A stretch of 64,000 nt of DNA, taken from Oscillospiraceae bacterium. GTDB lineage: Bacteria > Bacillota > Clostridia > Oscillospirales > Oscillospiraceae. The notes under the pieces are model-generated. The model ran no database searches. It was given only the letters and a program-made list of their open reading frames with translations, and was not told the origin of the DNA. Shown one piece after another: positions 8,099 through 15,437 of the stretch. Location: positions 42,055 through 106,054 of the forward strand of contig JAGAQA010000031.1 in NCBI GenBank assembly GCA_017622995.1, read 5' to 3'. Position 1 is the first letter of the stretch. Each line of letters opens with the position of its first letter. Position numbers and translations under genes: made by a program.

Positions 8099-9331
8099 TT
8101 AGTCTCTTCGGAACAGGTCCCGGGTGTAGACCTTCTGCCGCACATCGTCCAGGCAGGTATCATAGCGGTTGGCAATGATGGCCTGGCTCCGGGCCTTAAA
8201 GCATTCCAGGTCGTTGACCACCCTGGAGCCAAAAAAGGTGGAGCCGTCTTCCAGGGTGGGCTCATAGATGATCACCGTGGCGCCCTTGGCCTTGATCCGC
8301 TTCATGACACCCTGGATGGAGGACTGGCGGAAGTTATCGGAATTGGACTTCATGGTCAGGCGGTACACCCCCACCACCACTTCGTGCTCCTTGCTGGGGT
8401 CGAAGCTGGCGTTTTCGCTGTAGGCGCCGGCCAATTCCAGCACACGGTCGGCAATGAAGTCCTTCCGGGTCCGGTTGCTCTCCACAATGGCCTCTATCAG
8501 ATTTTCGGGCACATCGGCATAGTTGGCCAGGAGCTGCTTGGTGTCCTTGGGCAGGCAATAGCCGCCGTAACCGAAGCTGGGGTTGTTGTAGTGGGTGCCG
8601 ATTCTGGGATCCAGGCACACGCCCTCGATGATCTGTCTGGTGTCCAGACCCTTCATCTCGGCGTAGGTATCCAGCTCGTTAAAGTAGGACACCCGCAGAG
8701 CCAGATAGGTATTGGCGAAGAGCTTGACGGCCTCCGCCTCCGTAAAGCCCATAATGAGGGTATCCACCTGTTCCTTGATGGCCCCCTCCTGCAAAAGGGA
8801 CGCAAAGGTGTTGGCGGCCTTCAGAAGCCGGGCGTTTTCCGTATCCGTACCCACGATGATGCGGCTGGGGTACAGATTGTCATAAAGGGCCTTGCTCTCC
8901 CGCAGAAACTCCGGGGAAAAGAGAATGTTGTCGCAGTGGTACTTTTCCCGCACGGAGGCGGTAAAGCCCACGGGAATGGTGGACTTGATGACAATGATGG
9001 CCTCCGGATTGCACCGGATCACCAGCTGGATAACCGCTTCCACAGCGGAGGTGTCGAAGAAATTTTTCTTGCTGTCATAGTTGGTGGGGGCGGCAATGAT
9101 CACAAAATCGGCATCCCTGTATGCCCTTTCCCCGTCCAGGGTTGCCGTCAGATCCAGCTCCTTTTCCGCCAGGTATTTTTCAATATACTCGTCCTGAATG
9201 GGGGACTTTCTGCTGTTGATGAGCTCCACCTTTTCTGGAACAATGTCCACCGCCGTAACCTGATTGTGCTGGGCAAGCAGCACAGCCAGAGAAAGGCCCA
9301 CATAGCCGGTACCGGCAACCGCAATTTTCAT
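8099..9331 (-). CDS. ugd: UDP-glucose 6-dehydrogenase
   Basis: A 410-residue NAD-dependent dehydrogenase oxidising UDP-glucose twice to UDP-glucuronate. It has the N-terminal Rossmann motif GTGYVGLS, the KSTIPVGF segment, the SPEFLRE segment and the catalytic-cysteine motif GGYCLPKD. Length and the short inter-domain region fit the E. coli Ugd subgroup rather than UDP-ManNAc dehydrogenases, though that alternative is not excluded. It is the second gene of a two-gene operon, 9 bases after the epimerase gene, and supplies uronic-acid donors to the neighbouring glycosyltransferases. Confidence 0.9.
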   Translation of the reverse strand: MKIAVAGTGYVGLSLAVLLAQHNQVTAVDIVPEKVELINSRKSPIQDEYIEKYLAEKELDLTATLDGERAYRDADFVIIAAPTNYDSKKNFFDTSAVEAVIQLVIRCNPEAIIVIKSTIPVGFTASVREKYHCDNILFSPEFLRESKALYDNLYPSRIIVGTDTENARLLKAANTFASLLQEGAIKEQVDTLIMGFTEAEAVKLFANTYLALRVSYFNELDTYAEMKGLDTRQIIEGVCLDPRIGTHYNNPSFGYGGYCLPKDTKQLLANYADVPENLIEAIVESNRTRKDFIADRVLELAGAYSENASFDPSKEHEVVVGVYRLTMKSNSDNFRQSSIQGVMKRIKAKGATVIIYEPTLEDGSTFFGSRVVNDLECFKARSQAIIANRYDTCLDDVRQKVYTRDLFRRD

Positions 9332-9340
9332 AGCAACTCC

Positions 9341-10372
9341 TTATTCCATATAGAATTCTTTATACCACTGGGCAAATTTCCGCAGGCCTTCCCGCAGGGG
9401 GGTATGGGGCTTGAAGCCAAAGTCCCGCTCCAAAGGGGTGGTGTCCGCATAGGTCACCGGCACATCCCCGGGCTGCATGGGCACCAGCTTTTTATGGGCC
9501 TCAAAATCGTAGTCCTCCGGCAGAACACCGGCACGGACCAGCTCTTCCGACAGGATCTGTACAAAATCCAGCAGGTTTTCCGGATTGCTGTTGCCGATGT
9601 TATACACCGCGTAGGGGGCAATGGGCAGGCCGTCTTCCCCGGTCTTCTTCTGAGGAGGCTTCCGCATCACCCGGAGCACACCCTCCACAATGTCATCGAT
9701 GTAGGTGAAATCCCGCTTGCAGTTTCCGTAGTTGAAGATTTCGATGGTCTGTCCCGCCCGCAGCTTGTCGGTAAAGCCAAAGTAGGCCATGTCCGGCCGT
9801 CCGGCAGGTCCGTAAACGGTGAAGAACCGCAGGCCGGTGGAGGGAATGTTGTAAAGCTTGCTGTAGGCGTGGGCCAGCAGCTCATTGCTTTTTTTGGTGG
9901 CCGCGTACAGCGAAACGGGATTGTCCACCTTGTCCTCCGTGGAATAGGGCACCTTTTTGTTGGCGCCGTAGACGGAAGAAGAGGAAGCGTACACCAGATG
10001 CTCCACCGGGTAATGGCGGCAGGCTTCCAGAATATTGTAAAAGCCCAGAAGATTGCTCTCCACATAGGCATCCGGATTGATGATGGAATACCGCACTCCT
10101 GCCTGGGCCGCCAGATTCACCACAATTGCCGGATGATAGGTTTCAAACAGGTCAAATACCAGGCTCTTGTCCGCCAGGTTTCCCTTGACGAACACATAGT
10201 TTGGAAAAGCCTCCAGTTCCTTCAGCCGGGCCTCCTTGATGCGCACATCATAGTAATCATTCATATTGTCCAGGCCGATGACCCGGGTATCCGGTGCATC
10301 CGTCAGAATTCGCTTTGCCAGGTTGGAGCCGATAAAGCCGGAGGCTCCGGTGATCAATACACACTGATTCAA
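9341..10372 (-). CDS. NAD-dependent sugar epimerase, probable UDP-glucuronate 4-epimerase
   Basis: A 343-residue extended short-chain dehydrogenase: GASGFIGSN (NAD binding), SSSSVYG and the catalytic Y-x3-K (YAATKKSNE), and TYIDDIVEGV near the C-terminus. The overall pattern is that of UDP-glucuronate 4-epimerases, which make UDP-galacturonate from the product of the adjoining dehydrogenase. The start is put at TTG (10372), six bases after GAGGG, because the conserved N-terminus begins there; upstream in-frame ATG and GTG codons lack a ribosome binding site and run into the promoter. First gene of the operon. Confidence 0.85.
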   Translation of the reverse strand: MNQCVLITGASGFIGSNLAKRILTDAPDTRVIGLDNMNDYYDVRIKEARLKELEAFPNYVFVKGNLADKSLVFDLFETYHPAIVVNLAAQAGVRYSIINPDAYVESNLLGFYNILEACRHYPVEHLVYASSSSVYGANKKVPYSTEDKVDNPVSLYAATKKSNELLAHAYSKLYNIPSTGLRFFTVYGPAGRPDMAYFGFTDKLRAGQTIEIFNYGNCKRDFTYIDDIVEGVLRVMRKPPQKKTGEDGLPIAPYAVYNIGNSNPENLLDFVQILSEELVRAGVLPEDYDFEAHKKLVPMQPGDVPVTYADTTPLERDFGFKPHTPLREGLRKFAQWYKEFYME

Positions 10373-10428
10373 GGTAATCCCTCTTTTCCTCGCGCCGGGG
10401 CGCCGCATTGGATAACGTATCAGTGTGG

Positions 10429-10457
10429 ATTGTACCACAATTGCGCGGCATTTTCAA
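10429..10457 (-). promoter_or_regulatory. Promoter of the epimerase-ugd operon
   Basis: On the minus strand TTGAAA, 17 bases, TACAAT, giving a leader of roughly 50 bases to the TTG start at 10372. Confidence 0.65.
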
Positions 10458-10544
10458 CCCTTGCGCCGGGCTCTACCCTGCGTAGGTTGCGGATTGCCCG
10501 CCAAGCTGGTATTCTGTTTACAGAATGAAAGGAGCGTGAAGCTT

Positions 10545-11147
10545 ATGAATCATTATGTAACCGGAAGCGTCATCCATCAGCTCCGGGAAAAAGCAAAGCT
10601 TACCCAGGCACAGCTGGCGGAAAAGCTCTGCGTCAGCGACAAGGCGGTATCCAAGTGGGAGACCGGCCGGGGGCTTCCGGACATCAGTCTGCTGGAACCC
10701 CTTGCGGAATGCCTTGGCATCTCCGTGCCGGAGCTGCTCTCCGGCCAGCCCATCCACAATCAGAACAGGAGTGCCAACGTTATGCGGTCCCGGTTTTATG
10801 TCTGCCCGGTCTGCGGCAATGTGCTGTGGGCCACCGGAGAAGCCATGATCTCCTGCTGCGGCATTGCCCTGCCTGCGCTGGAAGCGGAGGAGCCTGAGGC
10901 GGCGCACCTTGCCCAGGTGGAAAGCGTGGAAGATGAGCTGCTTGTTACCCTGCCCCATCCCATGACCCGGGAGCACCACATCCGATTTATCGCCTATGTG
11001 ACCTCTGACCGGACGGAACTGGTCCGGCTCTACCCGGAAGGGGACGCCCAGGCCCGTTTCCCGAACCGCGGCCGGGGGAAGCTCTACTGGTACTGCAACC
11101 GGCATGGGCTGTACGCCGCCCATTACGGAAGGAAAACCCGGATATAA
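10545..11147 (+). CDS. XRE-family HTH regulator fused to a complete desulfoferrodoxin
   Basis: A 200-residue two-part protein. Residues 8-66 form an XRE/Cro-type helix-turn-helix (LTQAQLAEKLCVSDKAVSKWE). Residues 84-200 match desulfoferrodoxin: a desulforedoxin-like rubredoxin-type site CPVC...CC (Cys87, 90, 104, 105), then the superoxide reductase domain with all five expected iron ligands, His121, His138, His144, Cys184 and His187 (PHPMTREHHI and YCNRHG). Superoxide reductases reduce superoxide to peroxide without making oxygen. A DNA-binding domain attached to an intact metal site suggests either a redox-sensing regulator or a regulated enzyme. Start at 10545 with AAAGGAG 9 bases upstream. 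Confidence 0.85.
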   Translation: MNHYVTGSVIHQLREKAKLTQAQLAEKLCVSDKAVSKWETGRGLPDISLLEPLAECLGISVPELLSGQPIHNQNRSANVMRSRFYVCPVCGNVLWATGEAMISCCGIALPALEAEEPEAAHLAQVESVEDELLVTLPHPMTREHHIRFIAYVTSDRTELVRLYPEGDAQARFPNRGRGKLYWYCNRHGLYAAHYGRKTRI

Positions 11148-11148
11148 A

Positions 11149-11176
11149 AAACCCGTCTCGGTTGAGACGGGTTTTC
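11149..11176. terminator. Bidirectional terminator between the XRE fusion gene and rpsR
   Basis: The stem AAACCCGTCTC / GAGACGGGTTT has a short GGTT-type loop, with A-rich and T-rich flanks on both sides, so it can end transcription of both convergent genes. Confidence 0.85.
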
Positions 11177-11185
11177 ATTCCTGTA

Positions 11186-11422
11186 TCAGTCAGTGACGTA
11201 GGGCAGCAGGGCGATCTGGCGGGCACGCTTGATGGCGGTGGTCAGGTCGCGCTGATGGGCTGCGCAGGTACCGGTGGTACGGCGGGGCAGGATCTTGCCG
11301 CGCTCGGACAGGTAACGGCGGAGCTTTGCGGTATCCTTATAGTCAATGCTGGTCACTTTATCCACACAGAAAGCGCAGACCTTTCTACGCTTACGGGGAC
11401 GCATACGCTGTTCGTTAGCCAT
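11186..11422 (-). CDS. rpsR: 30S ribosomal protein S18
   Basis: A 78-residue basic protein of the small ribosomal subunit platform, where it binds S6 and 16S rRNA. It has the family core [20 protein letters not shown] and [19 protein letters not shown]; the CAFC pair near the N-terminus is of the zinc-ribbon type seen in many Firmicutes S18 copies. It is the last gene of the classic rpsF-ssb-rpsR operon and has a good GGAGG site. Confidence 0.98.
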   Translation of the reverse strand: MANEQRMRPRKRRKVCAFCVDKVTSIDYKDTAKLRRYLSERGKILPRRTTGTCAAHQRDLTTAIKRARQIALLPYVTD

Positions 11423-11460
11423 GGAAAATTCCCTCCTTTAAGTTTTGATAGAAAAGTTTC

Positions 11461-11958
11461 TCAGAAGGGCAGCTGGGCGTCATCGTCTTCCAGCATCGCG
11501 AAATCGGATGCGGGAGCACTGGCGGGAGCGGAATAGCTGTTGTTGGCAGAGCCATAGCCGCCGGTGGAAGCACCGCCGTAACTATTGCCGCCGTAGCTGT
11601 TATTGCCACCGTAGCTGTTTCCGCCGTCGCTGTCACGCTTACTGTCGCCAAAGTAGGCATTCGCCACAACGACCTCAGCAGACGTACGCTTGTTGCCGTC
11701 CTTGTCGGTCCAGTCGCGCATTTCGAGGCGGCCATCCACCACAATCATGCGGCCCTTGGTGAAGTACTTGGAGATGAACTCTCCCGTCTGACGCCAGGCA
11801 ACACAATCGATGAAGTCAGCCTTTCTCTCTGAGCCGTCCTTGGGAGCGAAGTCCCGATCTACGGCTACGCGAAAGCTTGCCACAGCCACACCGCTGCCAG
11901 TGCGACGCAGCTCAGGGTCACGGACCAGGCGACCCATGATGACAATGTGGTTGAGCAT
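11461..11958 (-). CDS. ssb: Single-stranded DNA-binding protein
   Basis: A 165-residue SSB. An OB-fold of about 105 residues (MLNHIVIMGRLVRDPELR ... VVDGRLEMRDW) is followed by a flexible glycine/serine/asparagine linker made of imperfect NSYGG repeats and the acidic tip DDDAQLPF, which recruits replication and repair partners. It coats single-stranded DNA during replication and repair. Lying between rpsF and rpsR, it is the standard chromosomal SSB of Firmicutes. Confidence 0.98.
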   Translation of the reverse strand: MLNHIVIMGRLVRDPELRRTGSGVAVASFRVAVDRDFAPKDGSERKADFIDCVAWRQTGEFISKYFTKGRMIVVDGRLEMRDWTDKDGNKRTSAEVVVANAYFGDSKRDSDGGNSYGGNNSYGGNSYGGASTGGYGSANNSYSAPASAPASDFAMLEDDDAQLPF

Positions 11959-11962
11959 AGAA

Positions 11963-12259
11963 TTACTCCTCCACAGCGGTGGTCAGGCAGCGCAGGACGC
12001 CGTCGGTGATCTTCATCACACGCTCCAGCTCTGCGGGGAAGTCGGGCTTGCATTCCATGTTCATCAGAACATAGTAGCCCTCAGCCAGGTCGTTGATGGG
12101 ATAGGCCAGCCGACGCTTGCCCCACTCATCAATGCTGGACAGAGTACCCTCCGCCTCCACCATTGCCTTGAACTTTTCTACCAAAGCAGCGATGCCCTCT
12201 TCGCCCTGAGCAGGGTCGACGATGTAAAGCACCTCATACTTACCGGTGATCTTAGCCAT
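11963..12259 (-). CDS. rpsF: 30S ribosomal protein S6
   Basis: A 98-residue small-subunit protein that pairs with S18. The core KYEVLYIVDPAQGEEGI and GKRRLAYPINDLAEGYYV is typical. The start at 12259 is set by AAAGGAGGTG nine bases upstream; the in-frame ATG 51 bases earlier lies in the leader. First gene of the operon, four bases before ssb. Confidence 0.97.
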   Translation of the reverse strand: MAKITGKYEVLYIVDPAQGEEGIAALVEKFKAMVEAEGTLSSIDEWGKRRLAYPINDLAEGYYVLMNMECKPDFPAELERVMKITDGVLRCLTTAVEE

Positions 12260-12337
12260 GTTGATTGCACCTCCTTTTGGACTTTTGGCCCCCGGCGCCG
12301 CCGGGAGCAAGGATCGTCTGCACTCGCAGACCGGTTC

Positions 12338-12366
12338 ATTTTACAGGATTTTCTTCCAATTGTCAA
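12338..12366 (-). promoter_or_regulatory. Promoter of the rpsF-ssb-rpsR operon
   Basis: On the minus strand a near-consensus promoter: TTGACA, 17 bases, TAAAAT. The leader of about 75 bases contains a GGTCTGCGAGTGCAGACG hairpin and a CCCGGCGGCGCCGGG palindrome, which could hold the S6:S18 autoregulatory site known in other bacteria; I cannot confirm that fold. Confidence 0.8.
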
Positions 12367-12385
12367 GGCCTTTTTCCGATATTTT

Positions 12386-13282
12386 TCACCAAGTCAGGCC
12401 TTTGGGATAGAAAAAGCGCAGTTTTTCCTTTGCCAGGGAAATGCGGATTTCCTCCGCCCGGCGCAGCTCTCCGTCCAGGTTGATGGCTGTGGGTCCCTTT
12501 GCCCGGATGGTCAGACTGTCCGTACGGAAATGGCGGATATACCGGGGCAGCTCCCGATAGCGGCCCGCCTTATATTTGCCGATGAGCCCCGGCACCTGAT
12601 GCCTTCGCACCTTGTCCACCAGCAGCACCTCCAGCATCCCATCCGCCGGGTCCGCCTCCGGCACCGGGCAGAAGCCGCCGCCATAGTACCGCCCATTGCA
12701 TACGCAGACCATGGTCATCTCCCCGGCGAAGCGTTCCCCGCAGATTTCCACCTCCAGGGGCTCCGCAATTCCCTTGATCACATTCACCACTGCGGAAGCC
12801 GCATAGGCCCGGAAGCCCTGCAGCAGGGGGAACCGCTTGTAGCTTGCCACATCGGTGCCGATACGGGCATCCAGGCCCACGGAGCAGATGTTCACGGACA
12901 GGCTGTCGTTGCACCGAATGAGGTCCAGCTCCCGCTCCTGGGCATCCAGCAGCCGGTGCAGATCCCGGAAGGCCTGGGGCTCGGAAAACAGCCGCACAAA
13001 ATCATTGCCGCTGCCCCCGGCGAATACCGTCACCGCGGCATTGGGATAACCCGCCGCACCGGCGGCCACCTCGTTCAGGGTGCCGTCGCCGCCGCAGGCA
13101 TAAATGCGGTATTCCTCCCCGCTTTTTGCCGCCTCTGACGCCAGACGGGTACAGTCCCCCGGCGCCGCGGAAACCTCCACCCGGTAGTCAAGGCCCTGGC
13201 AGGCCTCCGCAATGGCCTTCCGATATTCCTTTGTCCGGTCCCGGCTGCCCGCTGCCGGGTTGATGATAAACAGGTGTTTCAT
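12386..13282 (-). CDS. Diacylglycerol/lipid kinase family protein (DagK/YegS type)
   Basis: A 298-residue soluble lipid kinase. The N-terminal catalytic domain starts MKHLFIINPAAGSR and contains GGDGTLNEV, the nucleotide-binding motif of the family, with AGGSGNDFVR further on. DgkB-type enzymes phosphorylate diacylglycerol to recycle the by-product of lipoteichoic-acid or lipoprotein synthesis, but YegS-like members use other lipids. It follows the RlmL-like gene by 19 bases in the same operon. Confidence 0.88.
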   Translation of the reverse strand: MKHLFIINPAAGSRDRTKEYRKAIAEACQGLDYRVEVSAAPGDCTRLASEAAKSGEEYRIYACGGDGTLNEVAAGAAGYPNAAVTVFAGGSGNDFVRLFSEPQAFRDLHRLLDAQERELDLIRCNDSLSVNICSVGLDARIGTDVASYKRFPLLQGFRAYAASAVVNVIKGIAEPLEVEICGERFAGEMTMVCVCNGRYYGGGFCPVPEADPADGMLEVLLVDKVRRHQVPGLIGKYKAGRYRELPRYIRHFRTDSLTIRAKGPTAINLDGELRRAEEIRISLAKEKLRFFYPKGLTW

Positions 13283-13301
13283 CTCTCTATCCCGCCCTAC
13301 G

Positions 13302-14450
13302 TTACCGTTTTCCCTTTTGCTTGGGGCCCAGATACATATAGTAGTCGCACTTGATCATTCCGTTGTAGAGCTTGCGCTTCTTGTCCGCCCGCTTTCCGAA
13401 GTAGTGCTCAAACTCCGGCTCGGAGGTGATCACATACTTTTTCCAGCCGTCGGCAAACTTCAGGTGCCGTCCCAGGGCGGCATAGAGCCGCTGGGCGCTT
13501 TGCTGTTCCATCATCCGCTGGCCATAGGGCGGGTTGCAGATCAGAATGCCTTCGTCGCAGGGCAGGCTCAGCTTGGTGGCGTCCCCGTCCCGGAAGTCGA
13601 TCAGGTCCCCCAGCCCCGCCTTGCGGGCATTTGCCATAGCCAGAGACACGCACTTGGGGTCATTGTCGGAGCCCAGAATCCGGTAGTTGCCGTGAAACTC
13701 CCGGTCCTTTGCCTCCGTGCGGACCTCCCCCCAGAGCTTGGGGTCCATCCAGGCGAAGGCCTCGGCAGAGAACCGGCGGTAGGCACCGGGGGCCTTGTTC
13801 TTGGCAATCATCGCCGCCTCAATGGGAATGGTTCCGCTGCCGCAGAAGGGATCCCACAAAAACTCCCGGCCCCGATACCGGGTCAGGATCACCATGGCGG
13901 CGGCCAGCGTCTCCCGCAGGGGGGCATCGTTGGCGTTTGCCCGGTAGCCCCGCTTGTGCAGGCCCGGGCCGGAGGTATCCAGGAACAGCTGCGCCCGGTC
14001 GTTCATCAGGGAGAACTGAAGCTGATACTTGGCGCCGGTTTCCGGCAGCCAGGATATGCCGTATTTTTCTCCCAACCGTCTGGAAGCGGCCTTTTTCACA
14101 ATGGCCTGGCAGTCCGGAACGCTCATAAGGGTGCTGTTCAGGCAGTGGCCCTTTACCGGGAAGGCGCCGTCCTTGGGAATATAGGCTTCCAGAGGGGTAT
14201 TGTAAACCCCCTGGAACAGTTCTTCAAAGGTTGTGGCCCGGAAATCCGCCAGGACGATGAGCACCCGCTCGCCGGTGCGCAGGCACACATTGGCCTTGGC
14301 CAGGGCCCGGGCATCGCCGGAGAACAGCACCCGGCCGTTTTCCACACGGACGTTGTCCATGTTCAGCCGCCGCAGCTCGTCTCCCGTCAGGCCCTCCAGG
14401 CCAAAGAGACAGGGGACGTAAAATTCCATTTGATCCATATACATTCTCAC
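13302..14450 (-). CDS. THUMP-domain class I RNA methyltransferase (RlmL/YpsC type)
   Basis: A 382-residue enzyme predicted to methylate guanine N2 in 23S rRNA. The N-terminal third is a ferredoxin-like/THUMP RNA-binding domain; the rest is a Rossmann methyltransferase with DPFCGSGTIPIEAA (SAM binding) and the catalytic ICNPPYG motif characteristic of N2-guanine methyltransferases. The start used is GTG at 14450; ATG codons shortly downstream (residues 3, 5 and 8) are alternatives. Six bases separate it from queH upstream, so the two RNA-modification genes are cotranscribed. Confidence 0.87.
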   Translation of the reverse strand: MRMYMDQMEFYVPCLFGLEGLTGDELRRLNMDNVRVENGRVLFSGDARALAKANVCLRTGERVLIVLADFRATTFEELFQGVYNTPLEAYIPKDGAFPVKGHCLNSTLMSVPDCQAIVKKAASRRLGEKYGISWLPETGAKYQLQFSLMNDRAQLFLDTSGPGLHKRGYRANANDAPLRETLAAAMVILTRYRGREFLWDPFCGSGTIPIEAAMIAKNKAPGAYRRFSAEAFAWMDPKLWGEVRTEAKDREFHGNYRILGSDNDPKCVSLAMANARKAGLGDLIDFRDGDATKLSLPCDEGILICNPPYGQRMMEQQSAQRLYAALGRHLKFADGWKKYVITSEPEFEHYFGKRADKKRKLYNGMIKCDYYMYLGPKQKGKR

Positions 14451-14456
14451 TTTCTG

Positions 14457-15002
14457 TCAGGGAATGATCTTGCTTTTCTTCAAATACCGCTCTTCCTCGG
14501 AGAACACGCAGCCGCAGTACTTCTGGATGTAGAAGCCCAGCTCTCTGGCCTTTTCCTGCCCCGCACGGAAATAGGGGCGGAAATCCCGGTACAAAAATTC
14601 CACCCCGTATTCTGCCGCCGCCCGCTGGGCCACCTCCCGCATCAGCTCGTGGTTCTGGTAGGGGCTGATGAACAGCGAGGAAGTGAAGCTGTCAAAGCCC
14701 CCTTCCTTCGCCGCCCGGGCGGCTTCAAACAGGCGGAATTCGTAGCATTTCACGCAGCGGTGCTCGATGTCCTCCGCCACTGCCCGGACAAAGGGGCGCA
14801 GGCCATAGTCGTTGCGTTCGATGAGAGGCAGGTCGATGGTCTGGGCATACTCCCGGAGGCAGTTTCGTCTTGCCCGGTACTCGGTAAAGGGGTGAATGTT
14901 GGGGTTATACCAGTAGCCGGTTACCTCATAGTGATCGGCCCGCAGAACGTCAATGCATTGATTGGCGCAGGGGGCGCAGCAGATATGCAGCAGGGTATTC
15001 AT
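14457..15002 (-). CDS. queH: Epoxyqueuosine reductase QueH
   Basis: A 181-residue member of the former DUF208 family that carries out the last step of queuosine synthesis in tRNA, reducing epoxyqueuosine; it is the alternative to QueG. Visible features are HICCAPC at residues 7-13 and HRCVKCYEFR, together giving the four cysteines that hold the iron-sulfur cluster, plus a cysteine pair near the C-terminus (YCGC). First gene of its operon, with its own promoter and a GGAGG site. A glutamyl-Q-tRNA synthetase is encoded at 36 kb, in line with queuosine use. Confidence 0.93.
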   Translation of the reverse strand: MNTLLHICCAPCANQCIDVLRADHYEVTGYWYNPNIHPFTEYRARRNCLREYAQTIDLPLIERNDYGLRPFVRAVAEDIEHRCVKCYEFRLFEAARAAKEGGFDSFTSSLFISPYQNHELMREVAQRAAAEYGVEFLYRDFRPYFRAGQEKARELGFYIQKYCGCVFSEEERYLKKSKIIP

Positions 15003-15061
15003 AGCTTCCTCCGGATTCCGACGGGGCCTGGAGCGCCCCGGTTGTTGGATATGTTGCCATC

Positions 15062-15090
15062 ACTATAACATGGCCGCCCCAAAAACGCAA
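15062..15090 (-). promoter_or_regulatory. Promoter of the queH operon
   Basis: On the minus strand TTGCGT, 17 bases, TATAGT, about 60 bases before the queH start. A GGGGCG...CGCCCC-type short hairpin lies in the leader. Confidence 0.6.
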
Positions 15091-15144
15091 CGAAAACCGG
15101 ATGGATCTCCCTGCCGATTTTCGTTGGGGGGGCAAAGCCCGCCC

Positions 15145-15426
15145 TTATAGAAAGAAGCCCGCTTCCAGGAGCCGGGTCAGGGCCTCGTTGGCCTGCTCAT
15201 CGGTAAACAGTCCCGTAAACCGCTTGTCCACCGCCAGGGCCTCCAGCGACAGATCCAGCCGTTTTTTCGCGGCCAGGGCATCAAAGCCGTCGCTGAGCCG
15301 TCTGCCGGAAAGCATCCGCCGGGCGGAAGCCAGGGCCTGTCCCTTTTCCACCGGGCGCATCCGCACCCCCAGTGCCAGCGCATCCAAACGGGCCTTTTCC
15401 CAGGCGGCAGCAAATTTTTCTTCCAT
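15145..15426 (-). CDS. Small hypothetical protein
   Basis: A 93-residue, charged, helix-rich protein without signal peptide or membrane segment and without a motif I recognise. The start at 15426 has AAGGAG upstream; extension to 15510 would run into the preceding gene. It is the last gene of the MoxR-DUF58-transglutaminase operon, 11 bases after the transglutaminase stop, which makes a real gene likely. Function unknown. Confidence 0.6.
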   Translation of the reverse strand: MEEKFAAAWEKARLDALALGVRMRPVEKGQALASARRMLSGRRLSDGFDALAAKKRLDLSLEALAVDKRFTGLFTDEQANEALTRLLEAGFFL

Positions 15427-15437
15427 ATTGTTTCTCC

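Noticed and set aside
8057-10528. An 823-codon open frame on the plus strand opposite ugd and the epimerase
   Set aside because: Both minus-strand enzymes have every catalytic motif, ribosome sites and a promoter. The plus frame shows no domain and no start context.
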